NCBI RefSeq assembly: GCF_002115805.1
Contig: NZ_JFKC01000013.1
Coordinates: 1-64,000 of the forward strand
Source of the DNA: Marivita geojedonensis
GTDB lineage: Bacteria > Pseudomonadota > Alphaproteobacteria > Rhodobacterales > Rhodobacteraceae
Length of the DNA stretch: 64,000 bases
Direction: 5' to 3'
Position 1 is the stretch's first letter, and every line of letters begins with the position of its first letter. Shown here one piece after another: positions 43,290 through 52,114 of the stretch. A program made the position numbers and the translations under genes. The notes under the pieces were generated by a model. It ran no database searches and was not told where the DNA came from. It saw nothing but the letters and a program-made list of their open reading frames with translations.

Positions 43290-43405
43290 TGTTGCAGCGT
43301 AGCGAAAACAGACGCTCAGGGCCAGTTTTTCCTGTTTTTCGATCACGAATTCGCTCGTTACCGTTTGGACAGCCTTCACAACCACCAGGACAGACAGGAC
43401 GCTTC

Positions 43406-44200
43406 ATGGCCCAGCCGCAAGCAAAACCCGAGGCCGATCTTTCCCTGCAGGTGCAGGACCTGCACAAATCCTACGGGAAGGTCGAGGTCCTGAAAGGGGT
43501 TTCGCTGGAAGCACGACAGGGCGACGTCATCTCCATGCTGGGGTCTTCCGGGTCTGGGAAGAGCACGTTTCTGCGCTGTCTCAACCTTCTGGAAACTCCG
43601 AACTCGGGCACCGTCACGGTGCATGGCGAAGACATCAAGATGGCGACGGATCGCCATGGGGTATTCAAGCCATCTGACGCCAAGCAGGTCGAGCGCATCC
43701 GCGCACGTTTGGCTATGGTGTTCCAGTCTTTCAACCTTTGGTCACACATGACCGTTCTGGAAAACGTGATCGCCGGGCCAATTCACGTTCTGAAGCAACC
43801 GCGTGCCGAAGCCATCGAAAAGGCAAAGGCTGTGCTTGAGCGGGTCGGAATGTACGATCGGCGCGACTACTACCCGTCGCACATTTCCGGGGGGCAGCAG
43901 CAACGTGCCGCCATAGCCCGGGCCCTCGCGATGGAGCCAGAGGTCATGCTGTTTGACGAGCCGACCTCGGCGCTGGATCCGGAGTTGGTGGGAGAGGTCC
44001 TAAAGGTGATCCGGTCGCTTGCCGACGAAGGGCGCACAATGATCGTCGTCACGCACGAGATGGGCTTTGCCCGCGATGTATCGTCTGAGGTCATCTTCCT
44101 TCATCAGGGGCTGGTCGAGGAACAAGGCGCGCCCGATAAAATGTTCACAAACCCCAACTCAGCACGTTTCAAGGAATTCCTGTCGAATACCAGGAACTGA
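43406..44200 (+). CDS. Polar amino-acid ABC transporter, ATPase
   Basis: A 264-residue ATPase of the HisP/OccP type. Walker A GSSGSGKST, signature SGGQQQRAAIARAL and Walker B VMLFDEPTSALDPE are intact, with the Q-loop in FQSFNLWSHMTVLENVI. The start at 43406 is taken because the upstream frame overlaps the lysR promoter. It is the first gene of the cassette and pairs with the two permeases at 45125-46601 and the binding protein at 44265. The substrate is probably a basic or polar amino acid. Confidence 0.95.
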   Translation: MAQPQAKPEADLSLQVQDLHKSYGKVEVLKGVSLEARQGDVISMLGSSGSGKSTFLRCLNLLETPNSGTVTVHGEDIKMATDRHGVFKPSDAKQVERIRARLAMVFQSFNLWSHMTVLENVIAGPIHVLKQPRAEAIEKAKAVLERVGMYDRRDYYPSHISGGQQQRAAIARALAMEPEVMLFDEPTSALDPELVGEVLKVIRSLADEGRTMIVVTHEMGFARDVSSEVIFLHQGLVEEQGAPDKMFTNPNSARFKEFLSNTRN

Positions 44201-44264
44201 CCACGGGTCATGCCGCGCTTCCAATCGGGCAGGCCCGCATCACTCAACACAGGGAGTAGACAAT

Positions 44265-45035
44265 ATGAAACTCAAAAAAACACTGATCGCCTCCGTTGTC
44301 AGCGCCGTGGCGCTGTTTGGCGGGCAGGCCATGGCCGACACGCTTCGCATTGGTGTGGAAGGTGCCTATGCGCCATTTTCTATGAAAGAAGCCGACGGCA
44401 CGCTGTCGGGTTTTGACATCGACATCGCAAATGCTTTGTGCGCCGAGCTCAAGCGTGAATGTGAACTGGTCGAGCAGGAATGGGACGGCATGATCCCCGC
44501 GCTGATCGCCAACAAGTACGACGCCATCGTCGCGTCGATGTCCATCACCGAGGACCGCAAGAAAAAGGTCGACTTTACTGAGAAGTACTATGCCACCCCA
44601 ACGCGCTTCATCGCCAAGGAAGGCGCAACTTTCGAACTCACCCGTGAAGGGACCAAGGGCGTGAAGATCGGTCTTTTGCGTGGCACAACCATGCAGTGCT
44701 ATGTCGAGAAACATTTCCCCGAAGCCGACATTAAGCTCTACAACACCCAGGAAGATGTGTTCGCCGATCTGGTCGCCGGGCGTCTGGACATGCAGATCAA
44801 CAATACGCTGCAAGCAATTGACGGTTTCCTGAACACGCCGCAAGGCAAGGGTTTCGCATTTCTTGGCGACGACCTTGATGACGTGGCCTGTCTGGGTGAA
44901 GGCACCGGTATCGCCGTGCGCAAAGGCGATCCGCTGGCGGGCGAGTTGAGCGCCGCGATCAAGGCTATTCGTGCAAACGGAACCTACCAGGCGATCAACG
45001 ACAAGTATTTCGACATCGATATCTACGGCAAATGA
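44265..45035 (+). CDS. Amino-acid ABC transporter, periplasmic binding protein
   Basis: A 256-residue solute-binding protein with signal peptide (MKLKKTLIASVVSAVALFGGQAMA). The mature protein starts TLRIGVEGAYAPFSMKEADGTLSGFDIDIANALCAEL, with the classic lysine/arginine/ornithine-binding layout, and includes ITEDRKKKVDFTEKYYATPTRF and the C-terminal GTYQAINDKYFDIDIYGK. The start at 44265 follows GGGAGT. It most resembles OccT/ArgT/HisJ proteins. The stop codon lies inside a palindrome that precedes a hairpin. Confidence 0.95.
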   Translation: MKLKKTLIASVVSAVALFGGQAMADTLRIGVEGAYAPFSMKEADGTLSGFDIDIANALCAELKRECELVEQEWDGMIPALIANKYDAIVASMSITEDRKKKVDFTEKYYATPTRFIAKEGATFELTREGTKGVKIGLLRGTTMQCYVEKHFPEADIKLYNTQEDVFADLVAGRLDMQINNTLQAIDGFLNTPQGKGFAFLGDDLDDVACLGEGTGIAVRKGDPLAGELSAAIKAIRANGTYQAINDKYFDIDIYGK

Positions 45036-45088
45036 TCCTGTAGGATCACCCGTTGCAGCAGGGGCGCCCGTTCCCCAGTCCCTGCTGC
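45033..45088 (+). promoter_or_regulatory. Hairpins between the binding-protein and permease genes
   Basis: A 7-bp palindrome (TGATCCT/AGGATCA, 45033-45048) spans the stop codon. A 9-bp stem GCAGCAGGG (45055-45063) pairs perfectly with CCCTGCTGC (45080-45088). Such stems commonly protect the abundant binding-protein mRNA from 3' decay and lower expression of downstream permeases. Confidence 0.55.
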
Positions 45089-45124
45089 CTTTCACTTCAA
45101 AAAACTTGAAACGGACAGAGACTC

Positions 45125-45814
45125 ATGGGCCTGATTTTCGAATATCGGCAAATCCTGATCGAAGGGACAATTGTTACGATCTCGCTCGCTGTTCTGTCAC
45201 TGCTTCTGTCGGTGGGTTTCGGATTGTTGGGGGCTTTCGCCAAGCTTTCACCGTCTCGTGGCCTGCGGCGTATCGGCAATCGTTATACTACCTTTGTCCG
45301 CAGCGTGCCCGAGCTGGTTCTGATGATGCTGATCTTTTACGGCGGCCAGGCGCTGCTCAACGATATCGGCCAGGCTACCGGCCTTTGGGGGTATGTCGAC
45401 GTCAACCAGTTTATTGCCGGGGTCCTGACGCTTGGGTTCATCTTCGGTGCCTACATGGCCGAAACCTTTCGCGGCGCCATCCTGGCCATTCCGCGCGGCC
45501 AGATCGAGGCCGCCCTGTCGGTGGGCATGAGCGCGCGGCAAGTCTTCACTCTGGTCACATGGCCACAAATGGTGCGGTATGCACTGCCGAGTTTCACGAA
45601 CAATTGGTTGGTGCTGGTCAAGGCCACCGCCCTTGTGTCGGTGATCGGGCTACATGACCTCGTCTGGAATGCCTTTTCGGCAGGCCGGTCCAACCACGCG
45701 CTGTTCACCTTCATGTTCGCGGTCCTGGTCATCTACCTGATCATCACGGCTGTTTCCGACGGCGCACTTCGCTGGGTCGACCGCAAATACAGCGTCGGCG
45801 AGAGAAAGGCCTGA
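45125..45814 (+). CDS. Amino-acid ABC transporter, permease subunit 1
   Basis: A 229-residue inner-membrane permease of the HisQ/OccQ type, with five or six helices and the conserved EAA loop (EAALSVGMSARQVFTLVTWPQMVRYALPSF) near residues 127-156 that docks on the ATPase. It begins 36 bp after the hairpin and is followed by the second permease after 4 bp. The substrate is the same as that of the binding protein. Confidence 0.95.
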   Translation: MGLIFEYRQILIEGTIVTISLAVLSLLLSVGFGLLGAFAKLSPSRGLRRIGNRYTTFVRSVPELVLMMLIFYGGQALLNDIGQATGLWGYVDVNQFIAGVLTLGFIFGAYMAETFRGAILAIPRGQIEAALSVGMSARQVFTLVTWPQMVRYALPSFTNNWLVLVKATALVSVIGLHDLVWNAFSAGRSNHALFTFMFAVLVIYLIITAVSDGALRWVDRKYSVGERKA

Positions 45815-45818
45815 AGCC

Positions 45819-46601
45819 ATGGAACCCGAACGCACTTTCCTTGAATATCTGCGCGATATTAGCGAAACCACGGCCCCGCTGGACTTCATGCTAATCTTCG
45901 ACAACCTGGACAGGTTCGTCGAAGGCGCATGGGTCACACTGCAACTGACGTTCCTTGCGCTGCTGCTGGGCGGGCTGATCGCCATTCCGCTGGCCATTGC
46001 CCGGGCTTACAGAAAACCTGTCCTGAACCCGATCATCTGGGGCTACACCTATGCGTTTCGCGGCACACCTTTGCTGGTGCAAACCTACCTGTTCTATTTC
46101 GGACTGGGCCAGTTCGAAGCGGTTCGCAACAGTTTTCTCTGGTCTCCGATCCTGAGCGATCCGTGGTGGTGTGTCCTGATCGCCTTCACGCTCAACACTG
46201 CTGCTTACACGACCGAATTCCTGCGCGGCGCCATCGAAACCACACCACGCGGCGAGATCGAAGCGGCAAAGGCCGCCGGCATGTCCCCCTGGACCCGGAT
46301 GCGGCTGGTGGTGTTGCCAAGCGCCTTTCGCCGCGCCTTGCCCGCCTATTCCAACGAGGTGATCTTCACGCTGCACGGCTCTGTCATTGCCAGCACCGTG
46401 ACGTTGCAAGACCTGCTTGGCGTCGGACGCTGGCTGAACGGACGCTACTACCTTGCCTACGAAGGCTTCGTAACGGCCATGCTGTTCTACATGGCTATTG
46501 TCTTCATGATCTCGCTGGCCTTCAGATATGCCGAAAAACGCTACCTCAAGCATTTGCGCCCCCGCGAAACGGAAAAATCGCCGCGCCCCGCGCTCGCCTG
46601 A
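45819..46601 (+). CDS. Amino-acid ABC transporter, permease subunit 2
   Basis: A 260-residue permease of the HisM/OccM type. Helices are followed by an EAA loop (EIEAAKAAGMSPWTRMRLVVLPSAFRRALPAYSNEVIF) near residues 146-183. The N-terminal 40 residues are longer than average. It completes a two-permease polar amino-acid importer with the ATPase at 43406 and the binding protein at 44265, and leads into the catabolic genes 54 bp later. Confidence 0.95.
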   Translation: MEPERTFLEYLRDISETTAPLDFMLIFDNLDRFVEGAWVTLQLTFLALLLGGLIAIPLAIARAYRKPVLNPIIWGYTYAFRGTPLLVQTYLFYFGLGQFEAVRNSFLWSPILSDPWWCVLIAFTLNTAAYTTEFLRGAIETTPRGEIEAAKAAGMSPWTRMRLVVLPSAFRRALPAYSNEVIFTLHGSVIASTVTLQDLLGVGRWLNGRYYLAYEGFVTAMLFYMAIVFMISLAFRYAEKRYLKHLRPRETEKSPRPALA

Positions 46602-46655
46602 AGACGCAGCCCAACCAAACCCAAACTGTCAACAGCTCTGTCGAAAGGGATACTC

Positions 46656-47282
46656 ATGGCCGACACCAACTCCAAGAAACGAGACTTGATCGAAGGCCGT
46701 CCCGCGCTGATTGTCATCGACATTCAGAAATCAACCTTCGCCCCGATCCCCGACGACGAACGCTCGATCGCGCACATGCCCGATTATGCAGATCGCATGG
46801 CGCGTTCGAAGGTCGCCATCGACAAGGCCCGTGAAGTGGGTATCCCGGTGATCTTCATCCAGGAAATTCACCGTGCGGATCTGGTGGATTTTGGGCGAGA
46901 GCTGGACGGAGACGAGTCAATTCATTGCCTCGATAGCAACCCGCTCACTGCTTTCGCTGAAGAAGAGCTTGGCATGCGCCCCGATGACTATCGGATTTCC
47001 AAGCGCCGTTATTCCGCTTTCTATGGCACCGATCTGGAAATCCTCTTGCGCGGCCTCAAAGCCGAGACATTGATCCTTGTCGGTGGCCTGACAGATGTTT
47101 GTGTGCACTACACCTTTGTCGATGCGCATCAGGGCGACTATTTCTGCCGGGTGATCGAGGATTGCGTGGCAGGCTCCAGTCTTGCAGCGCATCAGGCGTC
47201 GCTCAATGCGATGGAATACCTGCAACATGGCGCGATCCGCTCTATTGACGAGGTTCTGGCCGCCATGACCGCACAAGCCTGA
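46656..47282 (+). CDS. Isochorismatase-family cysteine hydrolase
   Basis: A 208-residue hydrolase with the catalytic triad D22 (VIDIQ), K116 (ISKRRYSAF) and C149 (GLTDVCVHYT). The family includes nicotinamidase, carbamoyl-amide and biuret hydrolases. In an amino-acid cassette it may remove a carbamoyl or amide group from the imported compound. The specific substrate cannot be told from sequence. The gap to the EamA gene is 6 bp, so it belongs to the same transcript. Confidence 0.92.
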   Translation: MADTNSKKRDLIEGRPALIVIDIQKSTFAPIPDDERSIAHMPDYADRMARSKVAIDKAREVGIPVIFIQEIHRADLVDFGRELDGDESIHCLDSNPLTAFAEEELGMRPDDYRISKRRYSAFYGTDLEILLRGLKAETLILVGGLTDVCVHYTFVDAHQGDYFCRVIEDCVAGSSLAAHQASLNAMEYLQHGAIRSIDEVLAAMTAQA

Positions 47283-47288
47283 TCCCCC

Positions 47289-48197
47289 ATGCACAGCACA
47301 CAGAACATCGCCGCGGCGGGTCTGGCGCTCGCCGCGTCGGCGATCCTCAGCTTCATCGACAATTTCGTGGCTTCCGTGGCAGAAGAAGCCGGACTATGGC
47401 AGTTTCAGCTGTTCCGCAGCCTGTTTGCTCTTCCCTTCCTGATAGTGGTCGGCCGGATGACTCGTCGCTCGATCCGCCCGGTGAACCTCAGGGGCCTGAT
47501 CGGTCGCAGCCTGGCGGTTTCCGTCGGGCTGTTGATCTATTTCGCCTCGCTTGGCGCCTTGCCCGTTGCCCAGGCTGGCGCGGGTCTATTCAGCGCTCCG
47601 CTTTGGGTGGCGCTGTTGACGGTCTTTCTGTTCCGCCAACCCCTTGGGGTCACAGGAGTGTTCGCTGTGGTGCTGGGTTTTGCCGGTGCGCTGATGTTGC
47701 TCCAACCCGATTTCCAGACTCTGACGGTCCTGTCGTTCATGCCGCTGGCCGCCGGTTTCTTCTACGGGCTCGGCATGATGCTGACCCGCCGTTGGTGCGC
47801 CGACGAAAGCCCCGTCACACTAGCCATCGGCATCTTCCTGACCATCGGTTTGGCCGGTTTGCTCATGTCGGGGGTTGTCACGATCTGGCCGGGAGAGGCC
47901 TTCATCACTGCCCCCTGGGCCACCCCATCGGCGCGCTTCCTGTGGCTCACCCTGTTCCAGGCCGCCGGCGCCGTAATCGCCGTGACCCTGATTGCGCAAG
48001 CATACCGTATCGGCACCCCTGCCGTGGTGGCCGTGTTCGAATACTCCTTTCTGATTTTCGCCAGCCTCTGGGCCTTCCTGCTCTGGGGTACCGCAACCAA
48101 CCTTCTCGCATGGGCAGGGATCACGGTCATCCTGATTTCAGGTCTGCTCATGGCGATGACTCAAAAGAGGACCAAAGATGCCACTGCTGCCATCTGA
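47289..48197 (+). CDS. EamA/DMT family transporter
   Basis: A 302-residue 10-helix drug/metabolite transporter with two EamA repeats, the first about residues 5-140 and the second about 155-290. It starts MHSTQNIAAAGLALAASAILSF, and the second repeat opens around PLAAGFFYGLGMMLTRRW. It may export a by-product or amino acid related to the cassette. The stop overlaps the start of the ornithine cyclodeaminase gene by 20 bp. Confidence 0.9.
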   Translation: MHSTQNIAAAGLALAASAILSFIDNFVASVAEEAGLWQFQLFRSLFALPFLIVVGRMTRRSIRPVNLRGLIGRSLAVSVGLLIYFASLGALPVAQAGAGLFSAPLWVALLTVFLFRQPLGVTGVFAVVLGFAGALMLLQPDFQTLTVLSFMPLAAGFFYGLGMMLTRRWCADESPVTLAIGIFLTIGLAGLLMSGVVTIWPGEAFITAPWATPSARFLWLTLFQAAGAVIAVTLIAQAYRIGTPAVVAVFEYSFLIFASLWAFLLWGTATNLLAWAGITVILISGLLMAMTQKRTKDATAAI

Positions 48198-49227
48198 CCT
48201 TGCTTATGTGCCATTTGTTTCAGTCGAACACATGATGGGGCTTGTTCATCACCTCGGCATCGAGCGAATGCTGCGCGATCTCGCCGATGAGATTGAAGCC
48301 GATTTCAAACGCTGGGAGCTGTTTGACAAAACACCCCGTGTGGCCAGCCATTCGGACGTCGGCGTGATCGAACTGATGCCGACTTCGGATGGTGAAATGT
48401 ACGGGTTCAAGTATGTCAACGGCCACCCCAAGAATACGAAGGACGGTTTGCAGACAGTCACCGCCTTCGGCCTTCTGGCGGATGTGGACACAGGCTATCC
48501 CAAACTTCTCTCCGAAATGACCCTGCTGACCGCCTTGCGCACCGCCGCTACTTCGGCGATGGCAGCGCGCCATCTTGCGCCGAAGGGTACCACAACCATG
48601 GCAATGATCGGCAACGGCGCTCAATCGGAATTCCAGTGCCTCGCTTTCAAGGCGATCTGCGGTATCGACACCGTGCGCCTGTATGACATCGACGAGGCGG
48701 CGACGGAAAAGGCCGCGCGCAACCTGGCGGCCAGCGGTCTGAAAGTCGTGACGTGCAAATCGGGTGAAGATGCCATGGAAGGTGCGCAGATCATCACCAC
48801 CTGCACGGCGGACAAACAATACGCCACGATCCTGACCGACAACATGATCGGCCCGGGCGTTCACATCAACGCGATCGGCGGCGATTGCCCCGGCAAGACC
48901 GAACTGCACCGCGACATCCTGCTGCGCTCTGAGATATTTGTGGAATATCCCGAACAAACATGGATCGAAGGCGAAATCCAGCAGTTGGAAAAAGACCACC
49001 CGATCACCGAGCTTTGGCGTGTTATCACTGGCGAGGCGCAAGGCCGCCGGGATGACAAGCAGATCACACTGTTCGATAGTGTCGGCTTTGCGATCGAAGA
49101 TTTTTCCGCTTTGCGCTATATCCACAAGGCGGTTCAGGGCACCGGATATTTCACAAAGCTCGACATGCTAGCTGACCCAGATGATCCACGCGATTTGTTC
49201 GGCATGCTGAACAGATCGAAAGGTTGA
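48178..49227 (+). CDS. Ornithine cyclodeaminase family protein
   Basis: A 349-residue Ocd/mu-crystallin family enzyme. The Rossmann NAD-binding motif IGNGAQSEFQCLAFKAICGIDTVRLYDID sits at about residues 143-171, preceded by the family's LLTALRTAATSAMAARHLAP. L-ornithine to L-proline is the standard reaction; a related amino-acid or imine reductase role is possible. The start at 48178 lies in the end of the EamA gene. It is followed 4 bp later by an ArgE-like deacylase. Confidence 0.93.
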   Translation: MPLLPSDLAYVPFVSVEHMMGLVHHLGIERMLRDLADEIEADFKRWELFDKTPRVASHSDVGVIELMPTSDGEMYGFKYVNGHPKNTKDGLQTVTAFGLLADVDTGYPKLLSEMTLLTALRTAATSAMAARHLAPKGTTTMAMIGNGAQSEFQCLAFKAICGIDTVRLYDIDEAATEKAARNLAASGLKVVTCKSGEDAMEGAQIITTCTADKQYATILTDNMIGPGVHINAIGGDCPGKTELHRDILLRSEIFVEYPEQTWIEGEIQQLEKDHPITELWRVITGEAQGRRDDKQITLFDSVGFAIEDFSALRYIHKAVQGTGYFTKLDMLADPDDPRDLFGMLNRSKG

Positions 49228-49231
49228 GATC

Positions 49232-50392
49232 ATGGAACTGACCGCGCGGCAGCTCCTGGAGCGGCTTGTCGCTTTTCCGACAGTCAGCGATCAAAGCAAC
49301 CTGGAGCTTGTGAATTTTGTCGAAACCTACCTGCAAAGCCATGAGATAACCCCGACAAAAGTCATGAATCCGGAAGGAGACAAGGCCGCCCTTTACGCCA
49401 ATATCGGACCTGAAACTGCTGGTGGCGTCGTTCTTTCGGGGCACACCGACGTGGTTCCGGTCAAGCGACAGGATTGGCGCAGCGACCCGTTCACATTGAC
49501 CGAGCGCGATGGCCGCCTTTATGGGCGCGGCACATGCGATATGAAAGGGTCCGACGCGCTTGCGCTGGCAGCGGTTCCGCTGGCTTTGCGTAAACCGCTG
49601 AAACGCCCCCTTCAGATCGCCCTCAGCTATGATGAGGAAACCGGGATGACCGGCGCCCCGCCGATGATCGACCACATGCTGTCGCATGGCCTGCCACGGC
49701 CGGGCGCGGTCATCGTAGGCGAGCCGTCGATGATGAAGGTTGTGACAGGCCACAAAGGTGGCTTCGGTTACCAAGTGCATGTGCGCGGACACGAGGTGCA
49801 TTCCTCGATGATGCATGAAGGGGTCAGCGCGGTCATGATGGCGGGCGAACTGGTCAGCTGGGCCAACCGGATGAACCGCCAATGCGCGCAGGCCACGCCA
49901 GGCGCGCTGGCGGGTGATTTCGTGCCCCCCTACACCACAATCCATGTCGGGACGATCTCTGGCGGGACAGCTCACAATATCACCGCCCGCGATTGCCGTT
50001 TTGAAATCGACTTTCGCGTGGTGCCGGGCGAAGATCATTCAGAGTGGCAACAGAAATTTCTTGGCGAGGTTGCGGCGCTGCAACGCCAGATGCAGGCCAT
50101 CCATCCCGATGCCCGGATAACGGCCGATCAGGATTTCGGGGTTGCTGGCCTCGCGCCTGAAACGCAAGGCGAGGCAGAAAAACTGGCGCGGCGTCTGACC
50201 GGAGACAATGCCACGCATGTGGTGAGCTATGCTACCGAAGGTGGCTTGTTTCAGGAACGAGGACTATCAACGGTCATCTGCGGCCCCGGAGACATCGCCC
50301 AGGCCCACCAGCCAGATGAGTTCATGTCACTCGACCAGTTCCAAAAGGGCGAGATCTTCATGGAACGGCTGGTCGAAACGCTGTGCGTCTGA
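49232..50392 (+). CDS. ArgE/DapE-type peptidase M20 deacylase
   Basis: A 386-residue metallo-hydrolase of the M20 family, likely an N-acetylornithine deacetylase. Metal-binding motifs are GHTDVVPV (His and Asp at 70 and 72), RGTCDMKGSDAL (Asp near 106) and SYDEETGMTGA (catalytic Glu). A dimerisation-domain block GFGYQVHVRGHEVHSSMMHEG follows. With the cyclodeaminase next door the pair could turn N-acyl-ornithine into ornithine and then proline. The acyl group and true substrate are unknown. Confidence 0.92.
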   Translation: MELTARQLLERLVAFPTVSDQSNLELVNFVETYLQSHEITPTKVMNPEGDKAALYANIGPETAGGVVLSGHTDVVPVKRQDWRSDPFTLTERDGRLYGRGTCDMKGSDALALAAVPLALRKPLKRPLQIALSYDEETGMTGAPPMIDHMLSHGLPRPGAVIVGEPSMMKVVTGHKGGFGYQVHVRGHEVHSSMMHEGVSAVMMAGELVSWANRMNRQCAQATPGALAGDFVPPYTTIHVGTISGGTAHNITARDCRFEIDFRVVPGEDHSEWQQKFLGEVAALQRQMQAIHPDARITADQDFGVAGLAPETQGEAEKLARRLTGDNATHVVSYATEGGLFQERGLSTVICGPGDIAQAHQPDEFMSLDQFQKGEIFMERLVETLCV

Positions 50393-50414
50393 TGCCACAA
50401 GAGTAGATGCCCTG

Positions 50415-50735
50415 ATGCCCTGGATCATATTGTTCGTTGCCGGCCTGTTCGAAACCGGGTGGGCCGTCGGGTTGAAATACACCGAAGGGTTCACCCGAGC
50501 GGGCCCAACCGTGCTGACGGTGGTGTCGATGGCCATCAGCCTGGGCCTTCTGGGCCTTGCACTGCGCAGCATCCCACTGGGCACCGGCTACGCCGTCTGG
50601 ACAGGTATAGGCACAGTGGGCACCGTCTTGTTTGGCATTATCTTCTTTTCAGAACCCGCGACGCCCGCGCGTCTGGCCTGTGTCGGCCTGATCCTCGCCG
50701 GGATCCTTGGACTGAAACTCGTTGGCACTTCTTGA
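50415..50735 (+). CDS. Small multidrug resistance protein, SugE/Gdx type
   Basis: A 106-residue four-helix transporter. The start at 50415 gives MPWIILFVAGLFETGWAVGLKYTEGFTR, the SugE/Gdx opening with the essential Glu (E13). Gdx members export guanidinium. In an arginine/ornithine-like cassette this may remove guanidine or a related cation. The stop is close to the RidA start, with a TTG at 50732 lying within the stop region. Confidence 0.93.
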   Translation: MPWIILFVAGLFETGWAVGLKYTEGFTRAGPTVLTVVSMAISLGLLGLALRSIPLGTGYAVWTGIGTVGTVLFGIIFFSEPATPARLACVGLILAGILGLKLVGTS

Positions 50736-50788
50736 AAACCAAAGGAAATCCGATACCTAAAATTAGACGCTCTCACATCGGCGATCGC

Positions 50789-51121
50789 ATGAGCCAGATC
50801 GTGATCCATGGCAACACTATCTATTTGGCCGGGCAGGTTGGCACGGCCAATGCCAGCGTGACACGGCAGACGCAGGAATGTCTCCGAAACATCGACACCC
50901 TGCTGGCTGAGGTCGGTTCAGACAAATCCCACATTCTCCAGACAACGATCTGGTTGGCCGACATGAAAGACTTTGGTGAAATGAACGCCGTTTGGGACGC
51001 GTGGGTTCCAAACGGCCATGCACCGGCCCGCGCCTGCGGAGAGGCCCGGTTGGCCACTGATGCTTACAAAGTAGAGATGATCGTGATCGCGGCTTTGCCG
51101 GAAACCGGAGAGGCAGGCTGA
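50789..51121 (+). CDS. RidA (YjgF/YER057c/UK114) family deaminase
   Basis: A RidA protein that hydrolyses reactive enamine/imine intermediates. The conserved core is MSQIVIHGNTIYLAGQVGT, the QTQECLRNIDTLLAEVGSDKSHILQTTIWLADM stretch, and a C-terminal RLATDAYKVEMIVIAA. The ATG at 50789 gives 110 residues, yet RidA proteins normally begin about 10-15 residues earlier and the conserved frame (IRRSHIGDR) runs upstream. A TTG at 50732, or an ATA/ATT start behind AAAGGA at 50741, is therefore likely. The gene ends the cassette. Confidence 0.88.
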   Translation: MSQIVIHGNTIYLAGQVGTANASVTRQTQECLRNIDTLLAEVGSDKSHILQTTIWLADMKDFGEMNAVWDAWVPNGHAPARACGEARLATDAYKVEMIVIAALPETGEAG

Positions 51122-51339
51122 TTTCTGGCATGGAAGTAGCCTTATGTGGCAGCCCAGAAGGCGGGACAGGTCCGGCTCTATGCTGGGCAATGTCAGCTAA
51201 GCGTGCTTCGCAGTAATTCGAGGCTTGCACGACATTCGGTAAAGTGGGCTCAGAGTCCGCATTCGCCGCGTTCGGCTCCAATGTCTGGTATGCTCGCGGA
51301 CCCTATCCATCAATATGAACTGGCGGCTACCTGAGAGGC

Positions 51340-51567
51340 CTATTTGCTGTCGCCGCTTCCGATCCGCTTCAAACCGTCGAAGTCGATTTCCTGCTTCTGT
51401 TCCGCAGTGAGATCCGGCCGGATTTCCGATACCGGCTGGGGCCCGTGGACGTCCCACATCACCGCATGCGCGCCTGTAGTCCAGCGATATACCCAACCAA
51501 CAATGCTGTCCCCATCGGTCCCGATCAGATTGGCGATCGCGACGCCTTCACCTTTATCATCGTCCAC
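51340..51567 (-). CDS. Small conserved-looking hypothetical protein
   Basis: A 75-residue protein with balanced composition and a hydrophobic core (IVGWVYRWTTGAHAVMWDVHG) followed by an acidic, charged C-terminus. There is no signal or transmembrane segment and no recognised domain. It lies before the XRE gene on the same strand. Its amino-acid make-up argues for a real gene, but confidence is moderate. Confidence 0.5.
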   Translation of the reverse strand: MDDDKGEGVAIANLIGTDGDSIVGWVYRWTTGAHAVMWDVHGPQPVSEIRPDLTAEQKQEIDFDGLKRIGSGDSK

Positions 51568-51732
51568 TGTTTACTGACTTCCTGCACTATGGCGCTGCAA
51601 TCGCGGCATCGTGTTTCCAGGCCTCGCCTGCACAGCATGACGCAATTGGTGGATGTTGGTTGATACTCTTCCTTGAAGGAGCTCACTTCACATGAAAACG
51701 TCCAATACGGAGCGCCCCAAAATTCTTTGTTT

Positions 51733-51990
51733 TCAAATCTTGTGGTCGGGCTCCGTGGCGGCTTCGACAATCGACAGGACTTCATTTTTGTCAAAGCCAA
51801 TGACCCTCGCCAGAACTGTAAATTCCACCACGTCGATACGACGCTCGCCGCTTTCGAGACGCGCCACAAATGACTGGTGGCGTTTGAGCTTCGCCGCCAA
51901 CTGCTGCTGGCTGAGACCCGCATTCTGACGTGCATCAACCAACGCACGGACGAGCGCCAACTGGCCATTTGTTCTGATTGTTTTCGCCAC
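51733..51990 (-). CDS. XRE family helix-turn-helix regulator
   Basis: An 85-residue one-domain regulator with the helix-turn-helix motif ARQNAGLSQQQLAAKLKRHQSFVARLESGERR at about residues 20-51. Two inverted repeats lie directly upstream (51993-52011 and 52034-52050), consistent with autoregulation. It resembles phage- or plasmid-type repressors and antitoxins; no toxin gene is evident beside it. It may control the conjugation genes to the right. Confidence 0.9.
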   Translation of the reverse strand: MAKTIRTNGQLALVRALVDARQNAGLSQQQLAAKLKRHQSFVARLESGERRIDVVEFTVLARVIGFDKNEVLSIVEAATEPDHKI

Positions 51991-51992
51991 GC

Positions 51993-52050
51993 GTCACATA
52001 CCTTTTGTGACGTCGCTAGCGGATGAAATCTGTTATCTAAAAAGTAGATA
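51993..52050. promoter_or_regulatory. Two inverted repeats upstream of the XRE gene
   Basis: GTCACA (51993-51998) pairs with TGTGAC (52006-52011), and TATCTA (52034-52039) pairs with TAGATA (52045-52050). Both lie within 60 bp of the XRE start codon and are good candidate operators or promoter overlaps. Confidence 0.45.
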
Positions 52051-52114
52051 TTTGAGGGTGTTATCGGCGTCTGGTTTCCAAGGGGTGCACGTCTGGTGCA
52101 TGCCCAGTGGCCCA

